NCBI RefSeq assembly: GCF_018143015.1
Contig: NC_054746.1
Span: 43,032,201-43,096,200, forward strand
DNA: 64,000 bases
Direction: 5' to 3'
DNA from: Lytechinus variegatus
Lineage: Eukaryota > Echinodermata > Echinoidea > Temnopleuroida > Toxopneustidae
Made by a program: the position numbers and the translations under genes. Shown here piece by piece: positions 47,501 to 60,676 of the stretch; within the stretch, counting starts at the first letter, position 1, and each line of letters begins with the position of its first letter. The notes under the pieces were generated by a model that had not been told where the DNA came from, searched no databases, and saw only the letters and a program-made list of their open reading frames with translations.

Positions 47501-50500
47501 TTTTGATGAAATTTTCAGCATTGTGCTTTTCTGATTTTTCTCTATTGATTCAAATCAACATTTTTCTGAGGTGGACTTGACCTTCAAATAGAAATGGAGG
47601 AAAAAAACTGTAAAATGCATTGCCATTTATGCCAAATTGTCTTACATGTACTGTATGTGTATACACACTAAATAGATCTTGATCCAGAGTTTTTGAGGAA
47701 TTTCTTAGCTTTAAAGAAATAGTTTTCTTACCAATAAGAACAGGAAGGGTTTAAATTCATTTATTTTTTTTCTGGGGGGAGGGGTCATGTAGGTATCTAC
47801 ATTGTACATTACACCCCCCCCCAAAAAAAAAAAAAGTTGCCCAGAGCATTATGAGGTAGCAGACTGAGGTTCTGCAAATAACCATTATTTTGTTTGATTT
47901 TCAATAAATGTTAATAAGCACTTTTCTGGGTAGTCTGTATGTATTAGTCACCAGTGTGAACAGGTCATATGTAATCAGTCACTTTACTGGGTAGTGTGAA
48001 TGTATTAGTCACCAGTGTGAACAGGTCATATATGTAATCAGTCACTTTACTGGGTAGTGTGTATGAATTAGTCACCAGTATCATACATGTATGAACAGGT
48101 TATAGTAATCAGTCACTTTTCTTGGTAGTGTGTATGTATTAGTCACCAGTGTGAACAGGTCATATGTAATCAGTCACTTTACTGGGTAGTGTGTATGTAT
48201 TAGTCACCAGTGTGAACAGGTCATATGTAATCAGTCACTTTACTGGGTAGTGTGTATGTATTAGTCACCAGTGTGAACAGGTCATATGTAATCAGTCACC
48301 CAGTGTGTGCTATAATGATCACACGATTCAATGACATCCATACCAGTGTACACATACTAGGCTCACATGGTGTTGTACATAATACATATGCAAAGCAGGT
48401 CATAGGGTCAATGCTCACTGCCGTTTTGGTCATGCTATTACAGGCTTACTTAATTTCAACTGGGACACAATCTTAAGATTCCAGAATAATTACTGATTAA
48501 AATGCTGAGTTAGAATGAAATAGAATAACCATACATCTACTGCTGCAGTACTGCTCAGTCTCTACGTTGGGGTGTGTTCTCTCTCTGTATATTGCATGTA
48601 CATTAATTTGCTTGCTTGCAAATTCTACTTAGATTAAGCCTGGTAAGTCTACAGATATTAGTTTCTTTTTCTTTGTTAACATGCATGCATTATATTGAAT
48701 GCATGTTGGCACAAGATTATTTTAAGCTCTTTATTGCCCCAATTTAAATTTACGCATAACACTCATTGAACTTATGTAAATTCATAATATCAAATGTATT
48801 TAATTCTTTTATTTGTTTGCACTTTGACATAATTAAGGTTGTCGGTAATCTGACATTTCGGAGTCCATTTAAAAAAACTGCAAAGGTAAACAAACGATTT
48901 GAGAAATTGGTTTTGAGTTCTTTTCCTTTTGTTGATTGTTTTATTGCTGTTTATCAAAATATTTGAGTTTTTGTGTGCGTGACTGCATATACAGACTTGT
49001 ACTTTGTTTAACAATCTTGATTTATCTAATTCAATTTCTACAGTTGATTTTAAGAAAGACTTTCCTTTTTTTTTTACTAATGTTTCCATGTGAAAAATAA
49101 TATTTGCATACATAGTGAATCTATGTTTATTATAAGACATTTTGTATTTTGCCGTTTTTGTGAATTTGTGCATGACTGTTCTATTCTTTGAACTTTTCAC
49201 TTTCTTGTATTCATATTATTATATAGATCACATTTCCCCATGTTTAACATTTTCTTGAGTGTAACTTACATGAGATTACAGTTATACCAATTTAGAAAAT
49301 TTAATATATATAATGTCAATTGATGCTTGCTCTTACCATGTTTTTATTTCTTGTGTGTGTGTGTGTGAGGGTGGTAAGTACTAGAATTTGTAATATTGAT
49401 GTGTGACATTGTCAGTCACATGTTAAAGAAGATGTACTTTCACCCTTGACTTGTTTATAAAAAAATAGGTTATCCCCCCCTAAAAAAAGGGGGGTGGAGA
49501 AAATATATACATGTACCATTGCATGTAATCATGATAATGATCAATAAGATATAATGAAAAGGGCCTTTGTAAATTGATGAATAGACGTATAAAACAATTT
49601 AAAACATACTGTACATTGACTTTGTTCATTATGTCATTGATTTATGTAGACACAGACAGTGATCAAGACTGAGCAACATACATACACAACCAGAGCACAG
49701 ACAAGATCAGGCAAACAACAGCTAGAAATACCTGCAGAGATGAAGTCAGGAAGAGTTCCTAAAACCACACACTATGAATTTGGAGGTCCAATAGGTAAGT
49801 TCTTGTTGACTAATGTGACTATTATATAGACCCATAATGATAAGGCATGATCTATCTATTTGGTCAATTCCATGGTCGGTCGCATCAGGCCTACACTTTT
49901 ACGTGTCTCTTCCAATACATGTACTTTGCACTGTCAGTTTTACAGGGGTGAGTCTTTCTGTCAAGTTTGTACTGTCAATTTATCTTGACAAAATATTTTG
50001 AGGCTTTAAAACAATAACATGTACAGAAAGGTTGTATGCTGTATATCTTGGACGCCATGATGTCCCAAAAATCGGTCAGTCGCATTACACAAAAAGGTGA
50101 CTGATACTTTTTAATAGTTCTTTCAAATAAAAACAGTTCTACCATATTTCAAGACCTGCAACACATTTTACATGTAGAGCTATCAAATAAGACATTTGAA
50201 TTTGGGAATCACTAATCAGTTTCTAGTGTATATTTGGACTCTCCATTCTCCAAATCAATCATTTATCAGGTGATTCATTGAACGTTCCATGGTAGATTTA
50301 GGTCATGTTCAATAATTTACATCAATCTAACTCTTACAATGAATGAAAGAAATCTAAGCTAAAAAAAAACACACTGAAGATCACCAACACCCATAAGCAC
50401 ATGTGGGACAGTGTGTTATTATTGCTTGGAAAGAGACCAGACATCCGGTCAGAATACCCTGCTTATTTTGTCAATTACTCAGCAATTACACATTCTATAC

Positions 50501-53500
50501 CAGAATCATTTGGCTTTATTTATGCATATCTATCACTTTGGGGATCACTTCATAGATTCTGTTTGAAATTCAGTTCTTTACCACAGCTAGCATTAATTAA
50601 GGTATATAACTGGCTAGGAGACTTGAAATAAATCTATGAATTACATTTATTAAAACATCCTTTACATCTCCATTTTTATAATTTGATCATACAGGTACCT
50701 TCTTCATGATCCTTGGTATACCATTGACAGTGTATTACCTGTATTTCACATGTCAACCATCAGGATGTCAGCTATCCTACAAACCACCAATCTCACTTGA
50801 TTGGAGGGATTACTATGATCAGGAAGCCTATCTATTCTTTATTGGATGGTTTTTCTTCCAAGTCATCCTTGCTCTCCTTCCAGTTGGCAAGGTAAACTCA
50901 TGTCTCAACTTTCAGAGAAAATATTTTTTTTTATTCAGTGACTTGATAGCTAACGTCAAATGTTGTCCCAGCTCTTTAATAATTACTGAGACAGATACAT
51001 TGTATATTTTCCTTCTTTCTTTAGATTGTACAAGGTCAGCCTTTGAGATCAGGAAGGAGACTGAGCTACAGGACTAATGGTATGTACTCCTTTCAAATTA
51101 TTTTCAAGGAGCTTTTTTTACTTACTGGGGGTGTTTCACAAAGATTTAAGTATGACTTAGATTCACACTTAAGTACAGAATTGCGTGCGGTATGAAAGGC
51201 TCGACTGCATTGGTCACATTACGAGTCCCGTTGCAGAAAGAGTTGCAATCAATCGCAACTCTAAAAATCATGCGCAACTTGATTTTCAACCAATCAACAG
51301 CGCGCATTTGGGACTTGCGCTTGATTTTTTGACTTGCGTTTAAACGCAACTCTTTCTGCAACGGGCCCCTGATCGTGTTACGAGGACGCACACTACTGCA
51401 TATCAATTAGATCGTCCATTCCACATCATGTATGTGTCGGCATTTAAGTGCGACTCTAAGTCATACTTAAATCTTTGTGAAACACCCCCCCCCCCTAGTT
51501 TGGTACATGTAGCTGTAAATCATCATGGTAGCCTAACAACATGGGAGTGTTTTATTTCATAAATATTTACAACTTGGATCATTATTACAACTATGACAAC
51601 TACCATGGTAACATAGCTCAGCAACCAATCACAATCAAGGTTTCTTTGGTATTTACAATAATAGCTGTTACCACGGACCCCTGGTTTCATTTGATAATGA
51701 TATCAAATTTTCACAAGGACATTTGGAGTTATTAATTCTAATATGCATGTGGTTCAGATTAATTTTTTTTTTCAAATTTGGTATTAAAAGGCACACCCAA
51801 CTCTACAGGTGTTGAGAGGAGGTTATGAGTTCTTAGAGCCACAAAGAAGCCAAGCCTGTCTACAAGATTACATTAAGTACAGTTAAACAAATAAAATATT
51901 TGTGTAAGGAAACATATTTCCTGCTGCAAATTTGCTTGTTACGTGTTGGATAAGGGATACTTTACTGTTTATAGAGTTGTATATTTTTCAATATATTTTC
52001 ATTGCCATCATTTTCTTAACAGGCTTGTTTGCTCTGGTTGTGACATGTGCAACCTTTGGAGCCATGGTCTACTACAAGTGTCCTGTGACTTTGCTTGTGG
52101 ATAAGATCCTACCTTTGATGACAGCAGCTACACTCTTCTCTGTCTTCCTCAGTCTCTTCCTGTACATCAAGGCCAGGAGAGGACCCAACAGTGCTCTTGC
52201 AGCAGGAGGAAACTCTGGTATATAATCTTCTCTTGTCAAATAAGAAAAGAAATATATTGATGGGAATGGAAGAATGTGAAGAGTGCAAAGAGTTATGAAT
52301 CATATCATTGACAGCTGTAGAGAAAGCGTTGTACACTGTATGAAGAGTGCATTGGAGAGATGAAAGATTGCACTACTACTTAGATGGTCACTATGGCCAG
52401 GCTCCCTTAGTATGTACATATAATAAACTTAGAGAACCATGTGAACAGATGGTCACTAAGTTTGGAAGGGTCCATAGCTGTAGGAAAATATTGGAATTTT
52501 GAGCTAGAATGTGCAAAACAATTGAATTTTCAATGGATTAAGTTATTACCAGTAATATGTTAATAGGGTGGGGGTAACAAAGATTTGTAAACAAGTGTAA
52601 ATTCAGATCCATTGAAAAAAAAATGACAAGAATTTATTGCATCAAAACATTTTCCTTTTATAAAGGCAATTTCTTCTATGACTTCTTTATGGGTCATGAG
52701 CTGAACCCTCGCTTTGGAAGCCTCGACCTCAAGTTCTTCTGTGAGCTACGTCCTGGACTGTTTCTTTGGGTAAGTGTCACGTTATTGATATTTATCTCTC
52801 AAGCTTTGGACATGTATAACATTTATAGATAGAAAAAAGAAGATGATTAATCAGGATAACCATAAAATACTTGAGCATTCTTTCCTAGGAAGGTCCTTGA
52901 AAATTAAGTCACTAAATTTTAAAGTTCATTACAACATTCCATTGAGAATTCAATTTTGCAGCGATAGAATTGTCATCTGCAAAGTAAAAGAATGTATGAA
53001 GTTTTTGGAATCCAGTGCACTTAAATAACTATACACAAGAACAGCCGTCAGATTTTACGAGTAACAATTGGGTTCTTAAAAAGGGATGGGAAAAGATTGA
53101 TTTATTAGAACGACTGTTGTGATCAATCACTGTTTGCATAACATCAAAATGGTAATCTTGTAGTCTTCCATGAATAGGGGAATCACGCATCATGTTTCTG
53201 TTGGATTGATGTGTTGATGTGCACTACATTTTATCATTTTAATTTGTCAATATCCCCTTATTGATAATGTTTGATACCAGGCTCTGATCAATATGGCATG
53301 CTTGATGAAGGTGTGGACTGAATTCCCTGACAATCCTCCATGGAACCTCATCTTGGTCTGTGTCTTCCAGTTCCTCTATGTCTTTGATGCTTTGCTTTAT
53401 GAGGTAGGTCAAGGGTGTTAATGGCATTGAAATTGTCAATTGGAGAGACTCCTCTATTTAATCATTATTTTCATGCAATTTTATGTGTAAAAGGGATCTT

Positions 53501-56324
53501 GCTAAATGACGGGGGGTTGAATTTTAAATTAAAGAGGTTTAAATATTAATTTATTATGAAACTACAAAAAATTATGTCCTTCCTTGGAAATGCAGTTATA
53601 GCAAGATTCATGTTATCTGAGTGGGAAATGCAGTTAAAATGTTAAGAATGCTAGAATGTCTTGGTTTTGTCTAAAGCTGAGTACAGGTAAATCTATCTTT
53701 GACCCCAAAAATCCCTTTGACTAGGGATCAACGGCTTATGCTTATTTACCTGTCTATATTTCATGGAATAACGAAAAGGATAATGAAAAATTCATATTTA
53801 CACTTAATTTACAGTATTGATCATGTTTTGTTTATTGTATGGCTTATATCAGGCCTGGCTATTAATATAATCACAGATTGGTGTAGTAAGTTTCACGATA
53901 CAACATGTATTTTTCTTGGGCAAGTGTTGGTCAAAAAAATGACCACCCAAACTCGACGTTTCGACAAGTGTGTTCTTGACGTCTTCAGGAGAATGAGCAA
54001 AGATTGTAAACGCAGGTCCTATATACTCAGTCAATGTGCAGTATGCATGGAACCTTGTAGGGTACATGTATCTGATTGACTGGATAAGTCACATGACATC
54101 CACATATGGGGACATGAGTGACAGATGATAATCACAGATTACTTGCTTTGGTACAATTGCATTGTTATATTTTTCTTTCATCTTGATAGTCTGCCATCCT
54201 GACTACAATGGACATCATCCAAGATGGCTTTGGATTCATGCTTGTCTTTGGTGATTTGACCTGGGTACCATTCACATACACTCTTCAAGCTCGCTTCTTA
54301 GCTGATCACCCACCTGCCTTCCCAGATTATTGCCTCATCCCAGTGGCTTTGCTCTTCTGTAAGTCATTTCTTTCTCTTATTAATTTTTATTTATACCCCA
54401 GCAAAATGAAGTTTGAAGGGGGTATATAGGAATCAGCATGAGGGCTGTCTGTCAGTCAATTACAAATATAGCAGGTCGGAATACTTCCTCAGTTTTTTAC
54501 AAATTCTCAAAAAAATTTAAAACACTCATTGGTCTTAAAATGAAGAAGTGCAAGACATACCCGTATTCTTTTTTGTGCGTGTTCGAAATCTTACACATAC
54601 GTACACAGAAATCCTAAACATTAATCGCTTGCCCACTGTCATATTTTGCTTGAATAATATCTTATATTTCAAAGATTTGGATGATCATTATTTCCAGCAT
54701 GGTCCCTAAATGATATTGACGATTTCAATTAATTAATTCTTGAATCATTGCATTCTAGCCCTTGGATACTTCATCTTCCGTATGTCCAACAGTCAGAAGA
54801 ATTCTTACAGACAAAACCCATATGGAAAGAGTGTTGCAGGTAGGCCATCCTTATTGCTTTTAGATTTATATACACATGTCATTATCAATGTCAAATCTAT
54901 TAGAACCATAGGAATCTGTATCATATGATCTGTATGGTCAAAACCCAAATATTTGCAATAAGCTTTATATTCAAACAATGATTCTCATAGGCCAACCCTA
55001 AATAGACTGGGCTATTTCGACGCCTAAGTAAGAGGGGGGGGGGGGCTGAATCAGCCCCCACTATGATCTTAGCCATTGATTGCGTGATCGCGACGAAAAT
55101 TGGCATGTGTGTTACCATTGCCGTAATCTACTTAACTGTAAATTCAAATTCTGCGAAAAATCTCATTGCTAATTATGCTTATTTATGCGTAAAAGTCAGC
55201 AAGCGACAAGGTCAAGAAAATTTGCGTGGCAGCTTTATTGCGAAAAAAGGGGGCTGAATCCCCCCCTCCCCCAATCTTATTAGGGTTAATGATGGGTATT
55301 TTCAACAATACAATCATGTAGGTTTGTAACAAATATTTCCATTGGCCATCACCATTTTGCAGTTAATTGCAAGTCATTATGATACAGGCCTTGACAGGTC
55401 AGATAACGGAGGTTGCCTGTAAGATGTGATTATAATTGGGTACATAATCTAGGTACATATTTTATGTCAACAAATAAATACCTTACCATGTTTCTTATTT
55501 TTTTTATATGCTAGCTAATAAAAATACACATAAGTTTTAGCTTATTCAAAGATAAATGTTCTCCTTTTGACTCTGTTTTTGACAGGTCTACAGACGATTC
55601 CAACAGATACAGGCAAGAGGTTGTTGGTATCAGGATGGTGGGGCTTTGTACGTAAACCTAACTATCTGGGTGATCTTCTCATGGCATTATCATGGTCACT
55701 GTGCACAGGTGAGTTCCCCATCTGTTCTATGTCCACCTTGTGCTACCTCACCATCTCAGGGGGAGAAGAAGAAAATAATCTATTCCAAAGCACTATTTTG
55801 GAATTACTGTGGCTTCATATCAAGCTGCCACTCATAGCACTCTGCATATTCAAGAAACAGATGCTGTCAAAGACTGCAGCATGATATGGCTTAATTGCTG
55901 GAGGAAATTAATACAATTGCTGGGCATCTCTGTGACTTATGCTACCTGTTATTGTTTGATATGTTTAGTCAAGTTCAAGATATTTTCTTACCTTAATATA
56001 ATACCAAACTGAGTTCACATCAATCTTTCTTCATCCATTTATCAACAAGAATAATGTTACTGTTTTGGAAGCATATTAACATAACAGTAACTTGATTCAC
56101 ATATTCTACTTCCTAATTTATTCATTTTAGATATTAAGAATATCATCTTTTATTCTTGTGTAGGTTTTGTAAGCATCGTGCCATACTTCTACCCCATCTA
56201 TTTCTTCATCCTCCTTGTTCATCGAGAACGACGTGATGATGCATCCTGCCGGCAGAAGTATGGAGGAGCTTGGACCAAGTATTGTGCTACCGTCAAGTAC
56301 AGGATGATTCCTTACATTTACTAG
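44587..56324 (+). CDS. LBR: Lamin B receptor / sterol C14-reductase
   Basis: Thirteen coding exons join with consistent phases: 44587-44742, 44967-45173, 48838-48885, 49650-49794, 50695-50891, 51025-51079, 52023-52217, 52666-52769, 53281-53403, 54190-54358, 54759-54839, 55586-55708 and 56164-56324, giving 587 residues (human LBR is 615). Residues 1-52 form the Tudor domain ([19 protein letters not shown]). Residues 53-121 contain an RS region ([17 protein letters not shown]), the kind SRPK kinases phosphorylate. From about 182 the multi-pass reductase domain starts at EFGGPIG. Family signatures are GHELNPR (344-350), [13 protein letters not shown] (511-523) and the C-terminal HRERRDD...MIPYIY. 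LBR tethers lamin B and heterochromatin at the inner nuclear membrane and reduces C14-unsaturated sterols with NADPH. The conserved signatures suggest an active enzyme. The ATG is chosen because it aligns with vertebrate LBR starts. The 48-nt third exon is the least certain part. Confidence 0.96.
46425..46520. repeat. Dispersed repeat, inverted copy of 8305-8400
   Basis: It carries AATACACTTTTT motifs and ends near CAGAGGTTGGCAGGTCT, the complement of the 8.3-kb copy. It lies in LBR intron 2. Confidence 0.5.
46989..47586. mobile_element. Family A MITE, copy 5
   Basis: Left end AAGTACAAGTCCACCCCAG and right end TCTGAGGTGGACTTGACC, with the internal inverted blocks shared with the other four copies. 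It lies in LBR intron 2. No coding sequence. Confidence 0.7.
47918..48301. repeat. 61-bp minisatellite, six copies
   Basis: The unit contains TACTGGGTAGTGTGTATGTA, then TTAGTCACCAGTGTGAACAG and a tail GTCATATGTAATCAGTCACT. Copies start at about 47926, 47987, 48050, 48121, 48182 and 48243. The last two periods are exactly 61 bp and nearly identical; the fourth boundary carries an expansion. It lies in LBR intron 2. Confidence 0.85.
51127..51491. mobile_element. Nested MITEs in LBR intron 6
   Basis: The outer element has inverted ends GTGTTTCACAAAGATTTAAG (left) and its complement (right, to about 51490). Inside it, at about 51225-51369, is a full-length copy of the 145-bp MITE seen at 6399-6543 (CCCGTTGCAGAAAGAGTTGC and its complement). 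The inner element is therefore the younger insertion. Neither has coding capacity. Confidence 0.7.
53880..54070 (-). mobile_element. Possible retroelement fragment in LBR intron 9
   Basis: The minus strand carries CTGAAGACGTCAAGAACACA followed by CTTGTCGAAACGTCG. This kind of motif is seen in retroelement fragments of many invertebrates, and it resembles a hammerhead core (CUGANGA...GAAA) around an imperfect stem. Frames open on both strands here show no domain I recognise. Penelope-like origin is one possibility, held weakly. Confidence 0.25.
54993..55290. mobile_element. Small inverted-end repeat in LBR intron 11
   Basis: The left end CAACCCTAAATAGACTGGG and the right end CCCCAATCTTATTAGGGTTA are inverted, each next to G- or C-runs and a GGGGGCTGAATC motif. 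About 300 bp, non-coding. The class is unknown. Confidence 0.5.
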
Positions 56325-58560
56325 ACAATCTCTCTCTCTCAGAGCCTCATTCCAGCCATAAGACGTTGGTGCTTAGCCATTGAAGTGTGATTGTTTTTTG
56401 TTGTTTTTTAGCTACTCAAAATTGTGGATGCATTCCTTTCTCTACTCCAAGCCTTGCTGCACTGGTTGGATTTTAGTAACTACCTACTCAGGATATGACA
56501 CATTCATCCATTTTATGATGCTAAACATTAAGGATAGTTCTCTCATGCTGATTGATAAAATGAACTTTCAGTAAGAAATCATAGGAGAGAAAGATAAATG
56601 TAGTTTTCATTAAGCCCTGGCCTATTACAGTCAAATTCATCTTGATTGCCAACCAAACCAGTGTTCATGTATTATTTACATTTGACTTGCTTGTAATTGA
56701 AATGTTTATGCAACAAGACCCTACCTTCAAATAATTCACTCTCTTTATGAGGTAATTTTTTACCGTATTCAGGAGTGTTTATTTTCATAGAACAGTGTTT
56801 GGAAACCATTCCATTTTTTCTGAATACCTGATGCTGTATTGTGGTTTCTAGAATGTCAGTTAACATAATGCAAATTAGATTTGCAAAGCTAGAAAAAAAT
56901 ATATATATATACATCACTATGCTAGAATCTCTGGACAGCAAGTCATAAAACCATCCCAGTACATATCATTGAGCGGTTTTCTTTTTATTTCTTTTCTGTT
57001 TTTTTTTCTCCTTATAGTTCAATGTAGATTAATTCAGTACATCTCAATTGATCACATTCACAGAAGATATGAGAATGCACCACCCCAGTGTAAAGAATGT
57101 AAATATGTACAGTACTTTTATTGTGCCCATTCCAAAGATTATGCAGATAAGCTGTTAAATGCAAATTTAAAAGTCAAATGGTTCCTTTTTAAACCATGAC
57201 TTAATCAGTATTTCTTCAATTGGTTAAGTGTCGTAATTGTGCATTCCTTGTTAAAAAATGAATGTCTGAACTGAGTTATGATAGATTAGTAAGTGCAGAT
57301 AATGCTTATGATTATATTTTGGTTATGGTAATTTAAACTAAATACAGGTGAATCTGCCCAAGTGAAATATCTGGATCTTATGCAAGAGAATTGCACACAA
57401 AAATATAAACTATGTGTATGTAGCCTTTGCTCAAATGTATTTATTGAATGCACTGTAGATGGCTTCCAACAAATTCATTTCAGAGTGTGTGATGTGCACA
57501 TAATATTACTCTATTTTGAGGTGCCATATGAACATTGAATTGCTGTTGGTTTGTATTTCATGCTATTTGCCAGTATATTGTTTGTTTGTTATCAATATGC
57601 ATGTCTAATGTCATTATTAACCTGATAATAATAGTTTATCAGAACTTGAAACTTATCCACCTTATTCTTTTCATCAGAATTTAGAATACTTTCATTCATT
57701 TTAGCCAAACATTTGATTTCTTTTAGAGTAAATGTTCAAAGCTGCTATATGTATATTGCCTAAGAACAGTATGAGCCAAGTATGCCTTGAATTACAAACA
57801 AAATAATAATTACAAAACTGAAATATTTATCAATGACAGTACAAATGAACTTCTGGTAGGTATTGAAATGAACTATTTGGCAATACACTATACAATTGAT
57901 TCTTCTGAATCAACTTTTATTAGACATTCATTACAAGTGAACGGGCTATGTACATACAATTCTTGTAAATAGAGATTGTGTAAATATATTTGTACAATTT
58001 AAATGGACATTCTGTGAATCTGGTGAAATGCATTTATTTTACTACTTTTATCTTGTATTCATTCAGGGACGTAAAATGCATAGATTCATTTATGACTCTA
58101 ATAGAATCCTTATAATTATTATTCAATAGAATTCCTTGTCTCTTGATATTTTTCCAATTGATTTTGATAAATGTCATGTCTTTTGTTAACATTATTTATG
58201 TGTCTAAGCACTAATGATTGTTTAAATAAGCTTGTCAATTACCTACTTTGTATGCAAGAAAAAGTAGTTCAATAACAACATATGGACTTAACATGGTTTT
58301 CATGAAATCAATTCTTTGGTAAATGGTAATATACATTTTCAGTGTGTTTTATCAATGCATTTTCCCCCTTTTTTATTTTTATTTTTGGTTTCCTCATGAA
58401 TAAAGACACAAGATGTATCAACAGACCTGTAATGTACATTGTATGAAATTATAATGGCATTGTGGTAAATAAATGTGTGACTTAGTTTTAAAGAATTCCT
58501 TATTGACTGATTTTTTGCAGACTGTAATCTTCAGTATATTTATGTGAGGGAGTAAATAAA
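56325..58560 (+). other. Probable 3' UTR and downstream flank of LBR
   Basis: It follows the LBR stop. Candidate AATAAA signals lie at 58399-58404, 58468-58473 and 58555-58560. I see no other gene or repeat in this AT-rich stretch. The true UTR end cannot be fixed from sequence alone. Confidence 0.4.
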
Positions 58561-59982
58561 TATATGGGCTGTATAGGTTATTTCAGTCAAGAAAACACAA
58601 CTTAAATTCAATCACAGTCTGATATAGAATAAGACATATATGATTGTAATATTCGGTTTAAACTATTGCAAACTGAATGGCGCTAGACATCGCAAAGTAG
58701 ATTTAATTGATTAGTCTACCCCCTCCCCATGATTTTTAAGTCGTAAAAAGAGAAAAAGAACAAAATGAAAAGAAAGGAAGGAGAGTATGATAGTGATCTG
58801 GGTCGTGTCCTTCAATTACATCATCTTCAGTTGGTCTTGCCCCCCCCCCCCCCCCCATATCAAATATCCTGCCATTGTCCCTGAATATAAATGATTACTG
58901 ATTGTTACAATATACATGTAGCTTATCACTGAATGGTGAATACTAAAATTGGAAGCGTTGATAATTTTCCCCCGGGAAAGAGACAACGATTTTGGGGGAA
59001 ACAAATGGTGTTCAAATTTCCTTCTATTGTGATTAAGCGCAGATACCGATTTTTTTATATAATTGTTTTTTTTTACATATACATGCATTTATGTGTATTT
59101 GTTTCTTTATACTGTCTTATGTTACCTCTACCCCCATAACCCAAACTTGGTAAACCAGAAACTTAATAATACATAGTAAACAAAACAAATACCTATAAGA
59201 ACTTTAGTGTATATGAGAGAATTAATTTTAAAAATCATGAGAGAAAAGTGTTAAGTGTCCAGTAAAATATGTATATCCACATTTACAATCATTTTGGTTA
59301 AAAGCGTAGTATTTACATACATACAGATGAATATATACATCGATGCATCGATATCAAATCCATGAGCATAATTTATTTTGGTATGCGAGTTATTGTTCAA
59401 TATGAAACCAAGCAAGTGATACAATTAAGAAGGGCAATATGGGGATCTTCTCTTTACGATGATTTCATACAGAATAAATAATTACATGTCGAAATTCGAA
59501 CAATGGTAAAGAAATTTCCGTGAATGACGGAATCATCCCAAAAGAGAGCTACGCGTAAAAGAACGTAGCTTGCAAGGCAAGGTGACCCTGACACCTCAAC
59601 GAAGGTGTGATATAATTGTTCCCTACTCAAAACCAAAACAGACTTCACAGAACAAATGGGTTGCTTATCAAAATATTTCATACAAAGTTTTATGTTTGCC
59701 CAACCCAAGAAATTTCCCTCTTCACAATGGTCTTCGTCAACGGTCCCGTTCTGTTTTACTTATTTTATTTTGCATGTTTTCCAATGACGTTTGTTTGAAG
59801 AAGTTGATGGGCCGTGAGAAGAGGCAAGACTTGCGAAGGCCCCATCAATCTTTCCTTAAAATAAATCCTGGAAGTGATTGGAAACAAACGTTATTGCATT
59901 GTGTATAAGCTGAGCCATGTGAGAAGATCATGCATGATTGATACGAGGTAACACAGAAGCGATCCAATATTATTCGTTGATA
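58561..59982. other. Intergenic, nothing recognised
   Basis: It contains a C-run at about 58840. A 112-codon frame at 59570-59908 on the plus strand and an 84-codon frame on the opposite strand have no recognisable features and no splice support. Confidence 0.35.
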
Positions 59983-60192
59983 AATATTCTTTAAAATCAT
60001 CAATTACTGAGAGATATCGCATCCTGGCTTTCGTCTCAAAGATTGGCTATTCGCATCCAGCTGAGAAAGACAGGGTAATTACTTTCGTAATATTCTTTAA
60101 AATCATCAATTACTGAGAGATATCGCATCCTGGCTTTCGTCTCAAAGATTGGCTATTCGCATCCAGCTGAGAAAGACGGTAATTACTTTCTG
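59983..60192. repeat. Tandem duplication of a 106-bp unit with inverted CCAAT box
   Basis: Units at 59983-60088 and 60089-60192 are nearly identical, differing by a 2-base deletion near the end and at the junction. Each carries GATTGGCTATTCGCATCC (60041 and 60147), which joins an inverted CCAAT box to an octamer-like ATTCGCAT. It lies about 480 bp upstream of the signal-peptide exon at 60677. Confidence 0.85.
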
Positions 60193-60676
60193 ATTGAACG
60201 TATGAAGGAAAGAAGTGGATTCTCGAATGTTTGTGGGGTAGGTTATATGACTTAAGAAATCAAATGTGATTATATATTTTAGATTTCACAGATACAACAA
60301 AGTCAACAATATCAGTCATACATGTACATATAAGTTTGCTGATTTAGTTAGAGAAGAAACTTATACCCGAAGACATGACTTTTGTTATAAAATTATTACA
60401 CGACCGTAACTTTATTTGAAACACTGCAAAATTATGAATTATATGATAACATACATAAAGTAGTTCCAAAATAAAGTGTGTAAAAACAGATCTCAGAGAT
60501 AAATTACTACTAAATTTTCAGAATTAACTGAAAGAATATGGGTTGCATGATATAAGTATTCAAATACAAAACAACATAGCTATCATTTAATCTATTTGTA
60601 AACTATATAATTCTGTTTTGTTTAAAAAACGTAATTCATACGATTCTTTATAATTTCTTCTTCTCAATCTAAACAG

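Noticed and set aside
47918-48301. CRISPR-like array
   Set aside because: Units are contiguous 61-bp tandem copies without unique spacers, in an intron of an animal gene.
48642-48651. Apparent 10-nt micro-exon (TTAG/ATTAAGCCTG/GTAAGT) in LBR intron 2
   Set aside because: It would break the LBR reading frame, which is intact without it.
53699-54079. 126-codon frame in LBR intron 9
   Set aside because: No splice support and the opposite strand is also open; it overlaps a retroelement-like motif.
59570-59908. 112-codon frame on the plus strand
   Set aside because: No recognisable domain, no convincing start context and no splice-site support.
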